In this document: piece by piece, positions 41,202-49,239 of the stretch
Layout: each line of letters opens with the position of its first letter
Numbering within the stretch: the first letter of the stretch is position 1
Assembly: GCA_963807385.1 (NCBI GenBank)
Contig: CAWEBQ010000002.1
Span: 992,001-1,056,000, forward strand
Direction: 5' to 3'
DNA length: 64,000 nucleotides
Origin: JBDTSW01 sp963807385
GTDB taxonomy: Bacteria; Actinomycetota; Thermoleophilia; Solirubrobacterales; 70-9
Position numbers and translations under genes: made by a program
The notes under the pieces: model-generated
Told to the model about the DNA's origin: nothing
Database searches by the model: none
Seen by the model: the letters and a program-made list of their open reading frames with translations, nothing else

Positions 41202-42644
41202 ATGGCTCAAGGCCACATGGACCGGCTCAGCGCGCTGGATGTCTCGTTCCTCACGAACGAGTCCTCGTCTGCGCACATGCACGTCGGCGGGATCTGCATC
41301 TTCGAGGGACCGCCGCCCTCTTACGACGACCTCGCCGAGCACATCTCCTCGCGCCTCCACCTGGTCCCCAGGTTCCGCCAGAAGCTCGCGTTTCCGCCAA
41401 TCCCCACCGGCCGCCCATTCTGGGTCGACGACCCGGCGTTCAACCTCTCCTACCACGTTCGCCATTCCGCGCTTCCGTCCCCCGGCTCGGAGGATCAGCT
41501 GCGGCGGATGGCGGCCCGCATCTTCTCCCAGCAGCTCGACCGCACCAAGCCGCTCTGGGAGCTGTGGCTCGTCCAGGGCCTCACGCGCAAGCGCTTCGCC
41601 TTCGTAACCAAGACCCACCATGCGCTGGTGGACGGAGTATCCGGCGTGGACATCGCGACGGTGCTCTTCGACATGAAGCCCGTGCCCGAGCCCGCGCAGC
41701 CCGATCACGAGTGGGTGCCCAACCCCGAGCCCTCGCCGGCCACCCTGCTGGCGAAGGACGCGGAGGGGCTGCTCTCGGCGCCGCTCCGCATCGCGCGCCG
41801 GATCGAGCAGGCGGTCGAGCATCCAGACGCGACGCTCCACCGGGCGAGCGAGTCGCTCACCGCACTGGGCGAGGTCGGCTGGAACTTCGCCAACCCCGCT
41901 CCGGAGGAGACGCCGCTGAACGTCGAGATCGGGCCGCACCGCCGGTTCGCTTGGGTCCGTGCCGACCTGGCCCAGTTCAAGCGGATCAAGAGCGTCCTCG
42001 GCGGCACGGTGAACGACGTGGTGCTCGCCGTCGTCACGGGCGCACTGCGCAACTGGCTGCGCGGGCGCGGAGTGCGCACGGAGGGCCTCGAGCTGCGAGC
42101 TCAGGTGCCGGTGTCGATCCGCGGCACCGACGAGCACGGCAAGCTCGGGAACCAGATCGCCGCGATCCGCGGTCCCATCCCGATCTACGTCGAGGATCCC
42201 GTGCAGCGGCTGGCCGTCGTGCGCGAAGGAATGGAGGGCATCAAGCAGTCCAAGCAGGCGCTCGGCGCCGAGGTGATCTCGCGGTTCAACGACTTCGCCC
42301 CGCCGACGCTTCTGGCGCAGGCCGCGCGCGTCAACTTCTCGACGCGCCTGTTCAACCTGGTCGTGACCAACGTCCCGGGCCCGCAGCTCCCGCTCTACGT
42401 GCTGGGCCGCGAGCTCCAGGACATCTTTCCGGTCGGATTCCTGCCCCCCAACCAGGCGCTCTTCATCGCGATCATGAGCTACAACGGCTCAATCAACTTC
42501 GGCTTGCTCGCGGACTACGACGCGATAGACGATGTCGAGCAGCTTGCTGGCGGGATCGAGCACTCGATAGCCGAGCTGCTCGAGGCGGCCGGGTCCTCGG
42601 CGTCGTCGGCCGCGCCGGAGCCCAGCGAGCGGACGACGGCCTGA
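41202..42644 (+). CDS. WS/DGAT acyltransferase
   Basis: 480 aa, wax ester synthase/diacylglycerol acyltransferase that makes storage triacylglycerol or wax esters. The active-site HHxxxDG is HHALVDG (H139, H140, D144). The start MDRLSALDVSFLTNES, the middle KRIKSVLGGTVNDVVLAVVT and the C-terminal FNLVVTNVPGPQLPLYVLG are family signatures. Such enzymes are abundant in actinobacteria. The ATG at 41202 is divergent from the M28 gene; a small hairpin TACCCC-gcaa-GGGGTA lies between. Confidence 0.95.
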   Translation: MAQGHMDRLSALDVSFLTNESSSAHMHVGGICIFEGPPPSYDDLAEHISSRLHLVPRFRQKLAFPPIPTGRPFWVDDPAFNLSYHVRHSALPSPGSEDQLRRMAARIFSQQLDRTKPLWELWLVQGLTRKRFAFVTKTHHALVDGVSGVDIATVLFDMKPVPEPAQPDHEWVPNPEPSPATLLAKDAEGLLSAPLRIARRIEQAVEHPDATLHRASESLTALGEVGWNFANPAPEETPLNVEIGPHRRFAWVRADLAQFKRIKSVLGGTVNDVVLAVVTGALRNWLRGRGVRTEGLELRAQVPVSIRGTDEHGKLGNQIAAIRGPIPIYVEDPVQRLAVVREGMEGIKQSKQALGAEVISRFNDFAPPTLLAQAARVNFSTRLFNLVVTNVPGPQLPLYVLGRELQDIFPVGFLPPNQALFIAIMSYNGSINFGLLADYDAIDDVEQLAGGIEHSIAELLEAAGSSASSAAPEPSERTTA

Positions 42645-42645
42645 C

Positions 42646-43587
42646 TTAGCCGTCCTTGACCTGGTTGAAGAGGTCTTGGGCCGAGGCGCCCTGATAGGGC
42701 CCGTAGAGGTTGTTCGGCTCGTCGCCGTACCCGTAGGAGACCACTGAGGTGACCTTTCCTCCGGAGATCCAGCCGCCGCCGCTGGAGCCGCCCGTCATGT
42801 CGCAGGTAATCCGCATCGGCGGAGGGCTTCCCTGGTCCGAGTCGGGGCCCTTGTAGGCAGACCGGCAGGCGAACATCTTCTGGCCGTCGAACGGTGCTGC
42901 CTGCGGATAGCCGACCGCCTTGTATGTGCGCTCCCGCGAGCCGTTGAACTGGATCCCCCGGCCACCGACCCTGTCCTGCAGCGTGCGGCCGCCCAGCGTC
43001 GCGACGTTGGCGGCCCCGAAGTCGTGAGCCACGTCACCGCAGTTCGCCGCGGGCAGGCAGCCCTCGCTGGACTGCTTCCACCGGGCGGTCGCCTGGAGGC
43101 CCCCGGGAAGCATCGGCCACTCGCCGAAGGGCGCCTTGCCCTTGCGGTAGGCGGGCACGAACTCGAAGTTCTTTGCGAATCCCTCCTGGAGGAGGCCGGT
43201 CGAGCCGTAAACGCAGTGACCGGCGGTCCAGACCACGTTCTCGGCGGGCGCCTTAAGGGCCGTGCCGGAGCAGACGTACCCCTGGCCTCCGAGCGTGAAG
43301 AAGACCTTTCCGTGACTGCGATGCGGCACTCGGCGGGAGCGGCGGACCGGCTTTGCAATCGTGCCACGCCGTTTGGACTCGGTGGGGCCCGCAAGCGGCG
43401 TGATAGGAATCGCGTCGCGCATGCGCTGCGGGGTCCAGTACTCGCGGATCTCCGCGGGGGTCGTCGCCTGGACCGGCGACGAAGCGCGTGCCCGCTCGGC
43501 CTCGACGCCGGCGAGCAGGGTCGCACACGCAAGGCCCGCGCACGCAACCGCACGCCATGGGATCCCGGCCGTCCGCACAATCAACAC
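42646..43587 (-). CDS. Exported trypsin-like serine protease
   Basis: About 313 aa. The signal peptide is WRAVACAGLACATLLAGVEA. Catalytic residues: His in VVWTAGHCVYG, Asp probably in DVAHDFGAANVA, and Ser in DMTGGSSGGGWI. Disulfide cysteines are in YVCSGT, GHCV, CLPAANC and FACRSAY...CDMTG. It belongs to the chymotrypsin-like S1 group. The start is uncertain: GTG 43587 or GTG 43578, neither with a good ribosome-binding site. It ends 1 bp from the stop of the convergent WS/DGAT gene. Confidence 0.85.
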   Translation of the reverse strand: MLIVRTAGIPWRAVACAGLACATLLAGVEAERARASSPVQATTPAEIREYWTPQRMRDAIPITPLAGPTESKRRGTIAKPVRRSRRVPHRSHGKVFFTLGGQGYVCSGTALKAPAENVVWTAGHCVYGSTGLLQEGFAKNFEFVPAYRKGKAPFGEWPMLPGGLQATARWKQSSEGCLPAANCGDVAHDFGAANVATLGGRTLQDRVGGRGIQFNGSRERTYKAVGYPQAAPFDGQKMFACRSAYKGPDSDQGSPPPMRITCDMTGGSSGGGWISGGKVTSVVSYGYGDEPNNLYGPYQGASAQDLFNQVKDG

Positions 43588-43657
43588 AGCTGAAGCGTAG
43601 GTGAGGGCCGGACCCGGCGCGCCGATAGTCCAGCGGGCTGGCCTAACATGGCCTGAG

Positions 43658-43999
43658 ATGTCCGGCGAAGGCGACTCCAGTCCGTTCAAATACCACCTTG
43701 AGCTGACCCCAAAGCAGCTCAAGGTCACGCACACGGCCCTCCGGTCCCTGCGCGACGATTTCGGCCACGACGAGGCCGAGGTCCGCGACCTCGTCGAGGA
43801 GGTGCTCGCCAAGCTCCCCGACGAGCACGCGATCCGCGCGATCCAGCTCGATCGGGAACCGCGGGCGCCGGAGGAGCTCCTCGCCCAGGCGCCTGGCGAG
43901 GTCCCCCCCGACGACGGGGCGCCCACCGACCCGCCGACCGGTGAGATCCACCCCGCCGATCCGGACCCGGGCGCCGAACCGCCGCCCACAGTCGCCTGA
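43658..43999 (+). CDS. Small acidic hypothetical protein
   Basis: 113 aa. Residues 8-70 are helical (KYHLELTPKQLKVTHTALRS, EVRDLVEEVLAKLPDEHAIR); the remainder is a proline/aspartate-rich disordered tail. No signal or membrane segment. ATG 43658 begins the compact helical part. It abuts the transporter gene. No recognised family. Confidence 0.55.
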   Translation: MSGEGDSSPFKYHLELTPKQLKVTHTALRSLRDDFGHDEAEVRDLVEEVLAKLPDEHAIRAIQLDREPRAPEELLAQAPGEVPPDDGAPTDPPTGEIHPADPDPGAEPPPTVA

Positions 44000-44877
44000 G
44001 CCTCTCCGTACAGATCGGGCTGCTGCTCGCCGTCGCGACGGCGTTCGCGTCGATCGTCGGCTTCCTCTACAAGCACCGCGGCGCGGTCGAGTCGCCGCCC
44101 GTGAGCCTGCGCCACCCCCTGCGCACCTCGCTGTCCCTGTTCCGCTCACGCGCCTACACCCTCGGGATCCTGATCGCGACGGCGTCGTGGGGGTTCCACG
44201 TTGCGGCGCTCTCGCTGGCTCCGATCTCGCTGGTGCAGTCGGTCATCGCCGGCGGCCTGGTGCTCCTCACCGTTACCGCCGACCGGCTCTTCGCCCATCG
44301 CGTCACCCGGCGGGAGTGGATCGGCGTAGCGCTGGCGGCGCTGGGCCTCGCCTTCCTGGCGGCGACGCTCGAGGGGACCGGAAACGAGGCGCACTCGGAC
44401 TACGACGCGGAGACCCTCGCCGTCTGGGTGTGCGCGCTCTCGGCGGCCGCCGTCGCGGTGGCCGCCGCCGCCCGGGTCTCGCCGGCACGCGGCGGCATCC
44501 TCTTCGGGGCCTCGGCCGGCCTCTTCTGGGCGGCCTCCGACACCTCCATCAAGGCCCTCAGCGACCAGCTCGGGAGCGAGCCCGCCGTGGCGATCCTCAC
44601 CCATCCTCTCGCGCTGGTGATCGCGTTGGCGTCGTTCGCCGGCCTCGTGGTCTCCGCCCGCAGCCTCCAGCTCGGCAAGGCGGTACCGGTGATCGCCGTC
44701 ACCAGCGTCGCCGCCAACGTGTTCACGATCGCGGCCGGCCCCGTCGTCTTCGAGGAGCCGTTGCCCGACGATGCGCTAGGGCTCACCGTCCGCCTGCTCG
44801 CGTTCGTGCTGGTGATCTCGGCCGCCGCGCTCACCCCCGCGCCGGTGCACGCTGCCGAGACGGAGGAGTTCGCGTAG
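43996..44877 (+). CDS. DMT/EamA-like transporter
   Basis: About 293 aa with ten likely spans of the drug/metabolite transporter type. The first span (VQIGLLLAVATAFASIVGFL) is encoded from 43996, upstream of the first conventional start GTG 44101. The frame is open with CTG at 43996 overlapping the previous stop (CTGA), so a CTG start is likely. Later spans include YTLGILIATASWGFHVAALS, GGILFGASAGLFWAASD and VPVIAVTSVAANVFTIAAG. Substrate unknown. The 3' end overlaps the convergent O-antigen-ligase-like gene by 47 bp. Confidence 0.75.
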   Translation: MSLSVQIGLLLAVATAFASIVGFLYKHRGAVESPPVSLRHPLRTSLSLFRSRAYTLGILIATASWGFHVAALSLAPISLVQSVIAGGLVLLTVTADRLFAHRVTRREWIGVALAALGLAFLAATLEGTGNEAHSDYDAETLAVWVCALSAAAVAVAAAARVSPARGGILFGASAGLFWAASDTSIKALSDQLGSEPAVAILTHPLALVIALASFAGLVVSARSLQLGKAVPVIAVTSVAANVFTIAAGPVVFEEPLPDDALGLTVRLLAFVLVISAAALTPAPVHAAETEEFA

Positions 44878-46254
44878 GTACGGATCGCCGATCGGCGTCC
44901 AGCGCGAGCAGACCACCCAGCGCCACGGCCCAGACCGCAGCGGAGCCGGCTAGGTGCCAGGACCAATCGACCAGGCTGACGAGCAGGAACGCCGTTGCCG
45001 CGGGAATCAGCAGCCAGGCTCGCGGGTCGCGCCGCAGGCGCCAGCAAAGCGCCCCGGCCGAGCCGTAGAGGACCAGCACCAGGGCGAGCCCGACGGGCCC
45101 GAGCTCGGCCCAGGTCTCCAGCGGAAGGCTGTGCGCGTAGAGCGTCCCGCCACCACCCCCGCCCGCGGCGGCGGCGATGTAGGCGTCGGATCCGGCCCCC
45201 AGCAGCGGACGCTCGATGGCGGCGTCCGCCGCCACCGCCCACTCGGCGGCGCGCCCATGGTCGAAGCCGCTCACGGGCTCGACACCGGGCGCCGCCTGGT
45301 CGGTCGCGAAGGCAAGGGCACCGACCACGAGGACGGCAGCGCCCGTTGCCACGGCAAGCCGTGCGGCGCGAGGGGCGTGGGCTGCTGATTCGGCCCGGCT
45401 GATCGAGGCCGCAGGAAGGGCCCGTGAGGCCGCGCCCCACGCCGCAACGAGCCCGAGCAGCACCGCGAGCGTGACGGCGAGCTGGCCCGTCGCACCCCTG
45501 GCCCCCGGCGCCGCGTGGCCGCCGAGAAGAAGATGAGCCGCGACCCCGGCGAGCGCCGGCACGGCCACGGCCAGCGCCACGCGCCGCGGATCGAAGCCCA
45601 GCGACCGGGCGGCGAGGACGGCGCCCACGGCGACGGCGACGCACAGGGCAAGGCCGGCGCGGCTGTCGGCAGTGCCGGCGACCGCCCCGGCCATGGCAGC
45701 GGCACCGGCTCCGAACAGCGCCACCCAACGGCGCTGAGCCCTGAGCATCGCCCACCCGAACGCGGGCAGTGCGGAGACCTGCAGCACGACCAGGGCCGGT
45801 GGGTACTCGAACGTCCCCCCGGGACGCCAGCTCCCCCCCCAATGCGCTGGGCCCACGGCTCCTCGCGAAGCGCCGTCGAGGCGAGCCCGCTTACGGCCTC
45901 CGCGACCGCGAGCGCGGCGATCAGCCCGGCGATCACGCCCACTCCGTGCATACGTGCCACGCAGGCGGCGACCGCGGCCACCACCGCGGCGGCGGCCACG
46001 GTCAGGCCGGCGCTGAGCGCGTCGCCGATGTCGCCGATGGTCCAGGCGGAGCTGAGGACCGACAGCAGCGAGATGCCGGCCAAGGCGAGCATCGGAGTCA
46101 TGCGCACCAGGCCCGCGAGGGGGCGCTCGTCCCGGGCGACGGCGAGCGAGAGCGCGACGAGCGCCAGCCCGATGAAGAGGGATCGCGCGGCACCGGTGAA
46201 GCCCCCTTTTACCAGGACCGGCACGGCGACGGTCAGGGCGAGCGCCGCCGTCAC
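44831..46254 (-). pseudogene. O-antigen ligase/polymerase-like membrane protein, frameshifted
   Basis: The gene reads from about GTG 46254 (ALALTVAVPVLVKGGFTGAA, several spans) to EEPWAQRIGG. It then changes frame at an 8-base C run (45833-45840) and continues as RPGGTFEYPPALVVLQVSAL and more spans, with PLLGAGSDAYIAAAA and HSLPLETWAELGPVGLALVL, the ligase-type region, to 44831. Correcting one base yields about 474 aa with 10-12 spans. Either a true phase-variable or inactivating slip, or a homopolymer error. Confidence 0.75.
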
Positions 46255-46319
46255 GGCTGGCAGCGAACGTGAAAACGGCCTTCGCTCTCAACCCGGGAGC
46301 GAGCCCTCCCGTACCCGTC

Positions 46320-46514
46320 CTAGTTGTGGTGGCGCCGCTTGCCGACGACACGGAATCTGTGCGTCGCGGGTGTGCGATCGACGTTGCCCGCTCGGTCGAC
46401 CGCGCGGACCTCGAGCACGTGGTTTCTCCGGCGAAGCTTGGGCAGCCTCACCTTCGGCCCGGTCTTGCGAAACCTGCCCTGGCGGTCGACGCGGTACCGG
46501 ACGGATGTCCACAC
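46320..46514 (-). pseudogene. C-terminal remnant of an exported Ig-like/fibronectin-like protein
   Basis: A 64-residue frame: VRYRVDRQGRFRKTGPKVRL followed by HVLEVRAVDRAGNVDRTPAT. The VRAVDRAGNVD pattern is typical of bacterial Ig-like domains in large exported proteins. No signal peptide, no ribosome-binding site, and the frame runs upstream into the end of the enoyl-CoA hydratase gene. It looks like the truncated tail of a lost gene. Confidence 0.45.
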
Positions 46515-46555
46515 GGGTGCCGGCCCCCATGGGGCGGCCCGGCGCGGCCAGGGAG

Positions 46556-47452
46556 CTAGTCGGGCTCGATCACGTTGGCGGGATCGGGCTTCGCATCCGC
46601 GGGGGCCTGGCTGTAGTCGCCGAAGCGGGAGTCGCGCTCGGCGATGATCGCCCCGACGCCGTGCTCAGCTCCGCGGTCGATCCACGCTTTTGCCTCCGGG
46701 ATGTTCCGCATCAGCCCGTCGAGGATCGGCCCCAGCGTCTGCGTCGAGGCGAGGCCCATCTGCTCGTAGGCCTGGTTGACGACCAGCTTCTGCGCCGCCA
46801 GCTGAGCAGCCGGGAGCGGGGCAAGCTCGGCGGCCTGCGCGTGAACCGTCTCCTCCAGTTCCGCGAACGGGACCGCGTCGTTGATCAGCTCGATATCGGC
46901 GGCCTCACGTCCGGACAGTGGCCGGCCCGTCAGGGCGTGGTACTTCGCCCTCGCCAGGCCGAGCCTGTAGATCCACATGCCTGACAGGTACGCGCCCCAC
47001 ACGCGGGAGTAGGGCGTTCCGATCTGAGCGTCCTCGGAGGCGATCACGATGTCGGCGCACAGGGCGGCGTCGGAGCCGCCGCCGACGCACCAACCGTGGA
47101 CCTGGGCGATCACCGGCTTCGGCGAGCGCCACATGCTCATGAACTTCTGGGTCGGCGAGGCGAAGGACGACGTGGCCAGGGTGAAGTCCTTGCCCGGGTC
47201 CCACTCCCCGTCCGTGGTCAGGTACTCATCCCAGTGGTGGAAGCCGCCGCTGAAGTCGTATCCGGCGCAGAACGAACGCCCGGCCCCGCGGACGACGATC
47301 ACCTTGACCGCCGGATCCCCGCTCGCCTGGTTCACCGCCCGCTCAAACTCGTCGGGCATCGGGGGGACGATCGTGTTCAGTGCTTCGGGGCGGTTGAGCG
47401 TGATCGTCGCGATCGCGTCATCGACGCCGTAGAGCAGGGTCTCGTAGTCCAA
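46556..47452 (-). CDS. Enoyl-CoA hydratase/isomerase family protein
   Basis: 298 aa crotonase-fold enzyme. It starts at TTG 47452, giving MDYETLLYGVDDAIATITLN, with AGAGAGG-like purines 6-7 bases upstream; TTG 47491 is a less likely start. Oxyanion-hole segments: GAGRSFCAGYDFSG and HGWCVGGGSDAALCADIVIA. The usual catalytic Glu position carries a different pattern (EDAQIGTPYSRVWG), so hydratase activity on a standard enoyl-CoA cannot be assumed. Bases 47453-47634 upstream contain nothing recognisable. Confidence 0.9.
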   Translation of the reverse strand: MDYETLLYGVDDAIATITLNRPEALNTIVPPMPDEFERAVNQASGDPAVKVIVVRGAGRSFCAGYDFSGGFHHWDEYLTTDGEWDPGKDFTLATSSFASPTQKFMSMWRSPKPVIAQVHGWCVGGGSDAALCADIVIASEDAQIGTPYSRVWGAYLSGMWIYRLGLARAKYHALTGRPLSGREAADIELINDAVPFAELEETVHAQAAELAPLPAAQLAAQKLVVNQAYEQMGLASTQTLGPILDGLMRNIPEAKAWIDRGAEHGVGAIIAERDSRFGDYSQAPADAKPDPANVIEPD

Positions 47453-47634
47453 AGCTGCGCCTCTCTTGCGTGAACGGGGAGCGGCGCTCAACTATGACGC
47501 CGCGCGGGACGGAGGCGCTTGCCGGCTTCTTCCCGCTATGCGGGCAAAACTCGGTCATCGCGGGCCCGACCGCGCGACGATTAGCCGTCAGCCAAGCGCC
47601 AGGCAGGCGCGAACGCGGCGTTCCTCGGACACCG

Positions 47635-48069
47635 TCATTGGGTTCCGGCGACCCGCCGCGCCCGCACCATCAGCGTCGCAGACGGTACGACCCCGCCGTT
47701 TACGTAGCTGGACATTCGCGAGCCGGATGTCCCCATGCGCTTCGCGAAATCCGCTTGAGTCAGGCCGCTGACCGCAACGAGTGCCCTCAGCTCCGAGCTG
47801 ACCTCGGCGCGTTCATCGAGCTCCGCCGTCTCGCGGGCGCCGGTGATGACTCGCCCAAGCAGTGCCGTGATGCCGTGGGGACGAGAGTGACTGAGCACCT
47901 CCTCGACCTGCCGGGCGGTGCGGCCCCACGGGTCTGCTCGGATCCCATCAGCGAGTCGCCGCCACTCGCCGAGACCCCCCCGCTCGATCGCGGTTTGTAC
48001 GGCCTCGGTCGGCCACCGGGCAACCGGATCGTCGGGTCGGGTCGTCAGGTTCCGGAAAGCGACCGTCAC
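47635..48069 (-). CDS. XRE-type helix-turn-helix protein, probable antitoxin
   Basis: 144 aa. The C-terminal half is a lambda-repressor-like HTH: SSELRALVAVSGLTQADFAK, RMGTSGSRMSSYVNGGVVPS and ATLMVRARRVA. The N-terminal half is helical with RWPTEAVQTAIERGG and EWRRLADGIRADPWG. Its ATG overlaps the stop of the nucleotidyltransferase gene (ATGA at 48066-48069), so the two are translationally coupled. The pair resembles a nucleotidyltransferase toxin with its HTH antitoxin. Confidence 0.75.
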   Translation of the reverse strand: MTVAFRNLTTRPDDPVARWPTEAVQTAIERGGLGEWRRLADGIRADPWGRTARQVEEVLSHSRPHGITALLGRVITGARETAELDERAEVSSELRALVAVSGLTQADFAKRMGTSGSRMSSYVNGGVVPSATLMVRARRVAGTQ

Positions 48070-48803
48070 GGGCGATCACCCGCCGTCTCGAAAATCGCCT
48101 CGGCCAGCTCCTTGCAGACCCCACGAACGTAGCTCCAGTCCGTCCACTCACCCGAGAGATTTCGGTAGGAGTCGAGCTCCCGCGTGACGGAGGGATCGGC
48201 CGGTCGGGGATCGGCGAGCTGCCGGACGAGCTGCGAGGCGACACCGAGGCCTTCGCCCTCCAGCTCCGTTTCCGCCTCGAGATTCTGGTCGCCGTAGTAC
48301 TCGTCAATCGCCGCCAGCACCCGGGCGCTGGGCTCGATCCCGTAGCGACTCCCGAGCGCGGCGGTGTCGAGGTAGTCCCGCGTCTGGTTTCTCCGCACGA
48401 TCAGAAACGCCTTGATTCGGAGCGTCTCCTCGGCCGTGGGCACGCGAAGGCGGCCGGCATCGCCCACCTCGATATCAACGGTCTCCAACGGCCGACGGCG
48501 AATCATCTCCCGCACGCCGGCCTCGATGTCGCCGAGGCGTCCGAGGATCAGCTTTCCGGGCACGACCCGGTTGGTGACCCAGTCCCCCTCGGACTCGATC
48601 GCGTCGAGCACCAGGTCGAAGCGGTCTCGCAGATCGGCGACCACGTGGTCATGGTCGAACGAGTCGCGGTGCCCTGCATAAAGCGCCGCGGCCGACCCGC
48701 CAACCAGGACGGCATCGGGGACCAGCTCCTGCAACCGGGCAGCAGACCTCAGCACCGCCGCGAGATCGTCGCTCGCAACTTCGATGTCCGGAGGGTCCGA
48801 CAC
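48066..48803 (-). CDS. Nucleotidyltransferase (AbiEii-like), probable toxin
   Basis: 245 aa. The nucleotidyltransferase signature is VLVGGSAAALYAGHRDSFDH followed by DHVVADLRDRFD, i.e. GGS and an H/D-x-D/H metal site. Later VDIEVGDAGRLRVPTAEETLRIK and DYLDTAALGSRYG match AbiEii/DUF1814-type enzymes. It starts at GTG 48803 and overlaps the HTH gene. Such pairs form toxin-antitoxin or abortive phage-defence modules; the gene order here is toxin first. Activity is inferred from the fold only. Confidence 0.75.
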   Translation of the reverse strand: MSDPPDIEVASDDLAAVLRSAARLQELVPDAVLVGGSAAALYAGHRDSFDHDHVVADLRDRFDLVLDAIESEGDWVTNRVVPGKLILGRLGDIEAGVREMIRRRPLETVDIEVGDAGRLRVPTAEETLRIKAFLIVRRNQTRDYLDTAALGSRYGIEPSARVLAAIDEYYGDQNLEAETELEGEGLGVASQLVRQLADPRPADPSVTRELDSYRNLSGEWTDWSYVRGVCKELAEAIFETAGDRP

Positions 48804-48860
48804 GCACGTACATTATCAGATCCGATAACGGCCCTCTGCCACGGACGACGGTGGAAAGCC

Positions 48861-49157
48861 CTAGTACCCCAGCGCGAACTTGGCGTCCTCGGACATCATC
48901 TCCGGGGACCACGGGGGCTCGAAGACCATCTTTGGGTGGACCTTGTCGACCCCGTCGAGGTCGCCGACGAACTCGCGCATCTGCTCGGATACCTGGGGGC
49001 CGATCGGGCAGGCGGGAGTCGTCAGGCTGAAGGTCACGAAGACCTCGCTTGACTCGACCTCGACGTCGTAGACGAGGCCCAGCGAGACGAAGTCGAGCCC
49101 GAGCTCGGGGTCGATGACCTCCTCCAGCGCTTCGTATACCTCTTCCTCGGTGGGCAT
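48861..49157 (-). CDS. sufT: SufT/MIP18-family Fe-S assembly factor
   Basis: 98 aa DUF59-domain protein. Signature: EALEEVIDPELGLDFVSLGL and FVTFSLTTPACPIGPQVSEQ with the conserved Cys of TTPACP. The C-terminus VFEPPWSPEMMSEDAKFALG is typical of SufT. It supports Fe-S protein maturation together with SufBD-SufSU. It is located far from the other suf genes here and is a single-gene unit on the minus strand. Confidence 0.88.
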   Translation of the reverse strand: MPTEEEVYEALEEVIDPELGLDFVSLGLVYDVEVESSEVFVTFSLTTPACPIGPQVSEQMREFVGDLDGVDKVHPKMVFEPPWSPEMMSEDAKFALGY

Positions 49158-49239
49158 GTGTTGATCCTAGAGGACGGGATCCGCAGCCCATAGAACCGGC
49201 GCATCCTCGGGATCCGTCTGGTACCCATCCGGGCGATCA

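Noticed and set aside
43588..44115. N-terminal extension of the serine protease frame
   Set aside because: The signal peptide begins right after 43587, and the upstream frame is antisense to the 113-aa gene.
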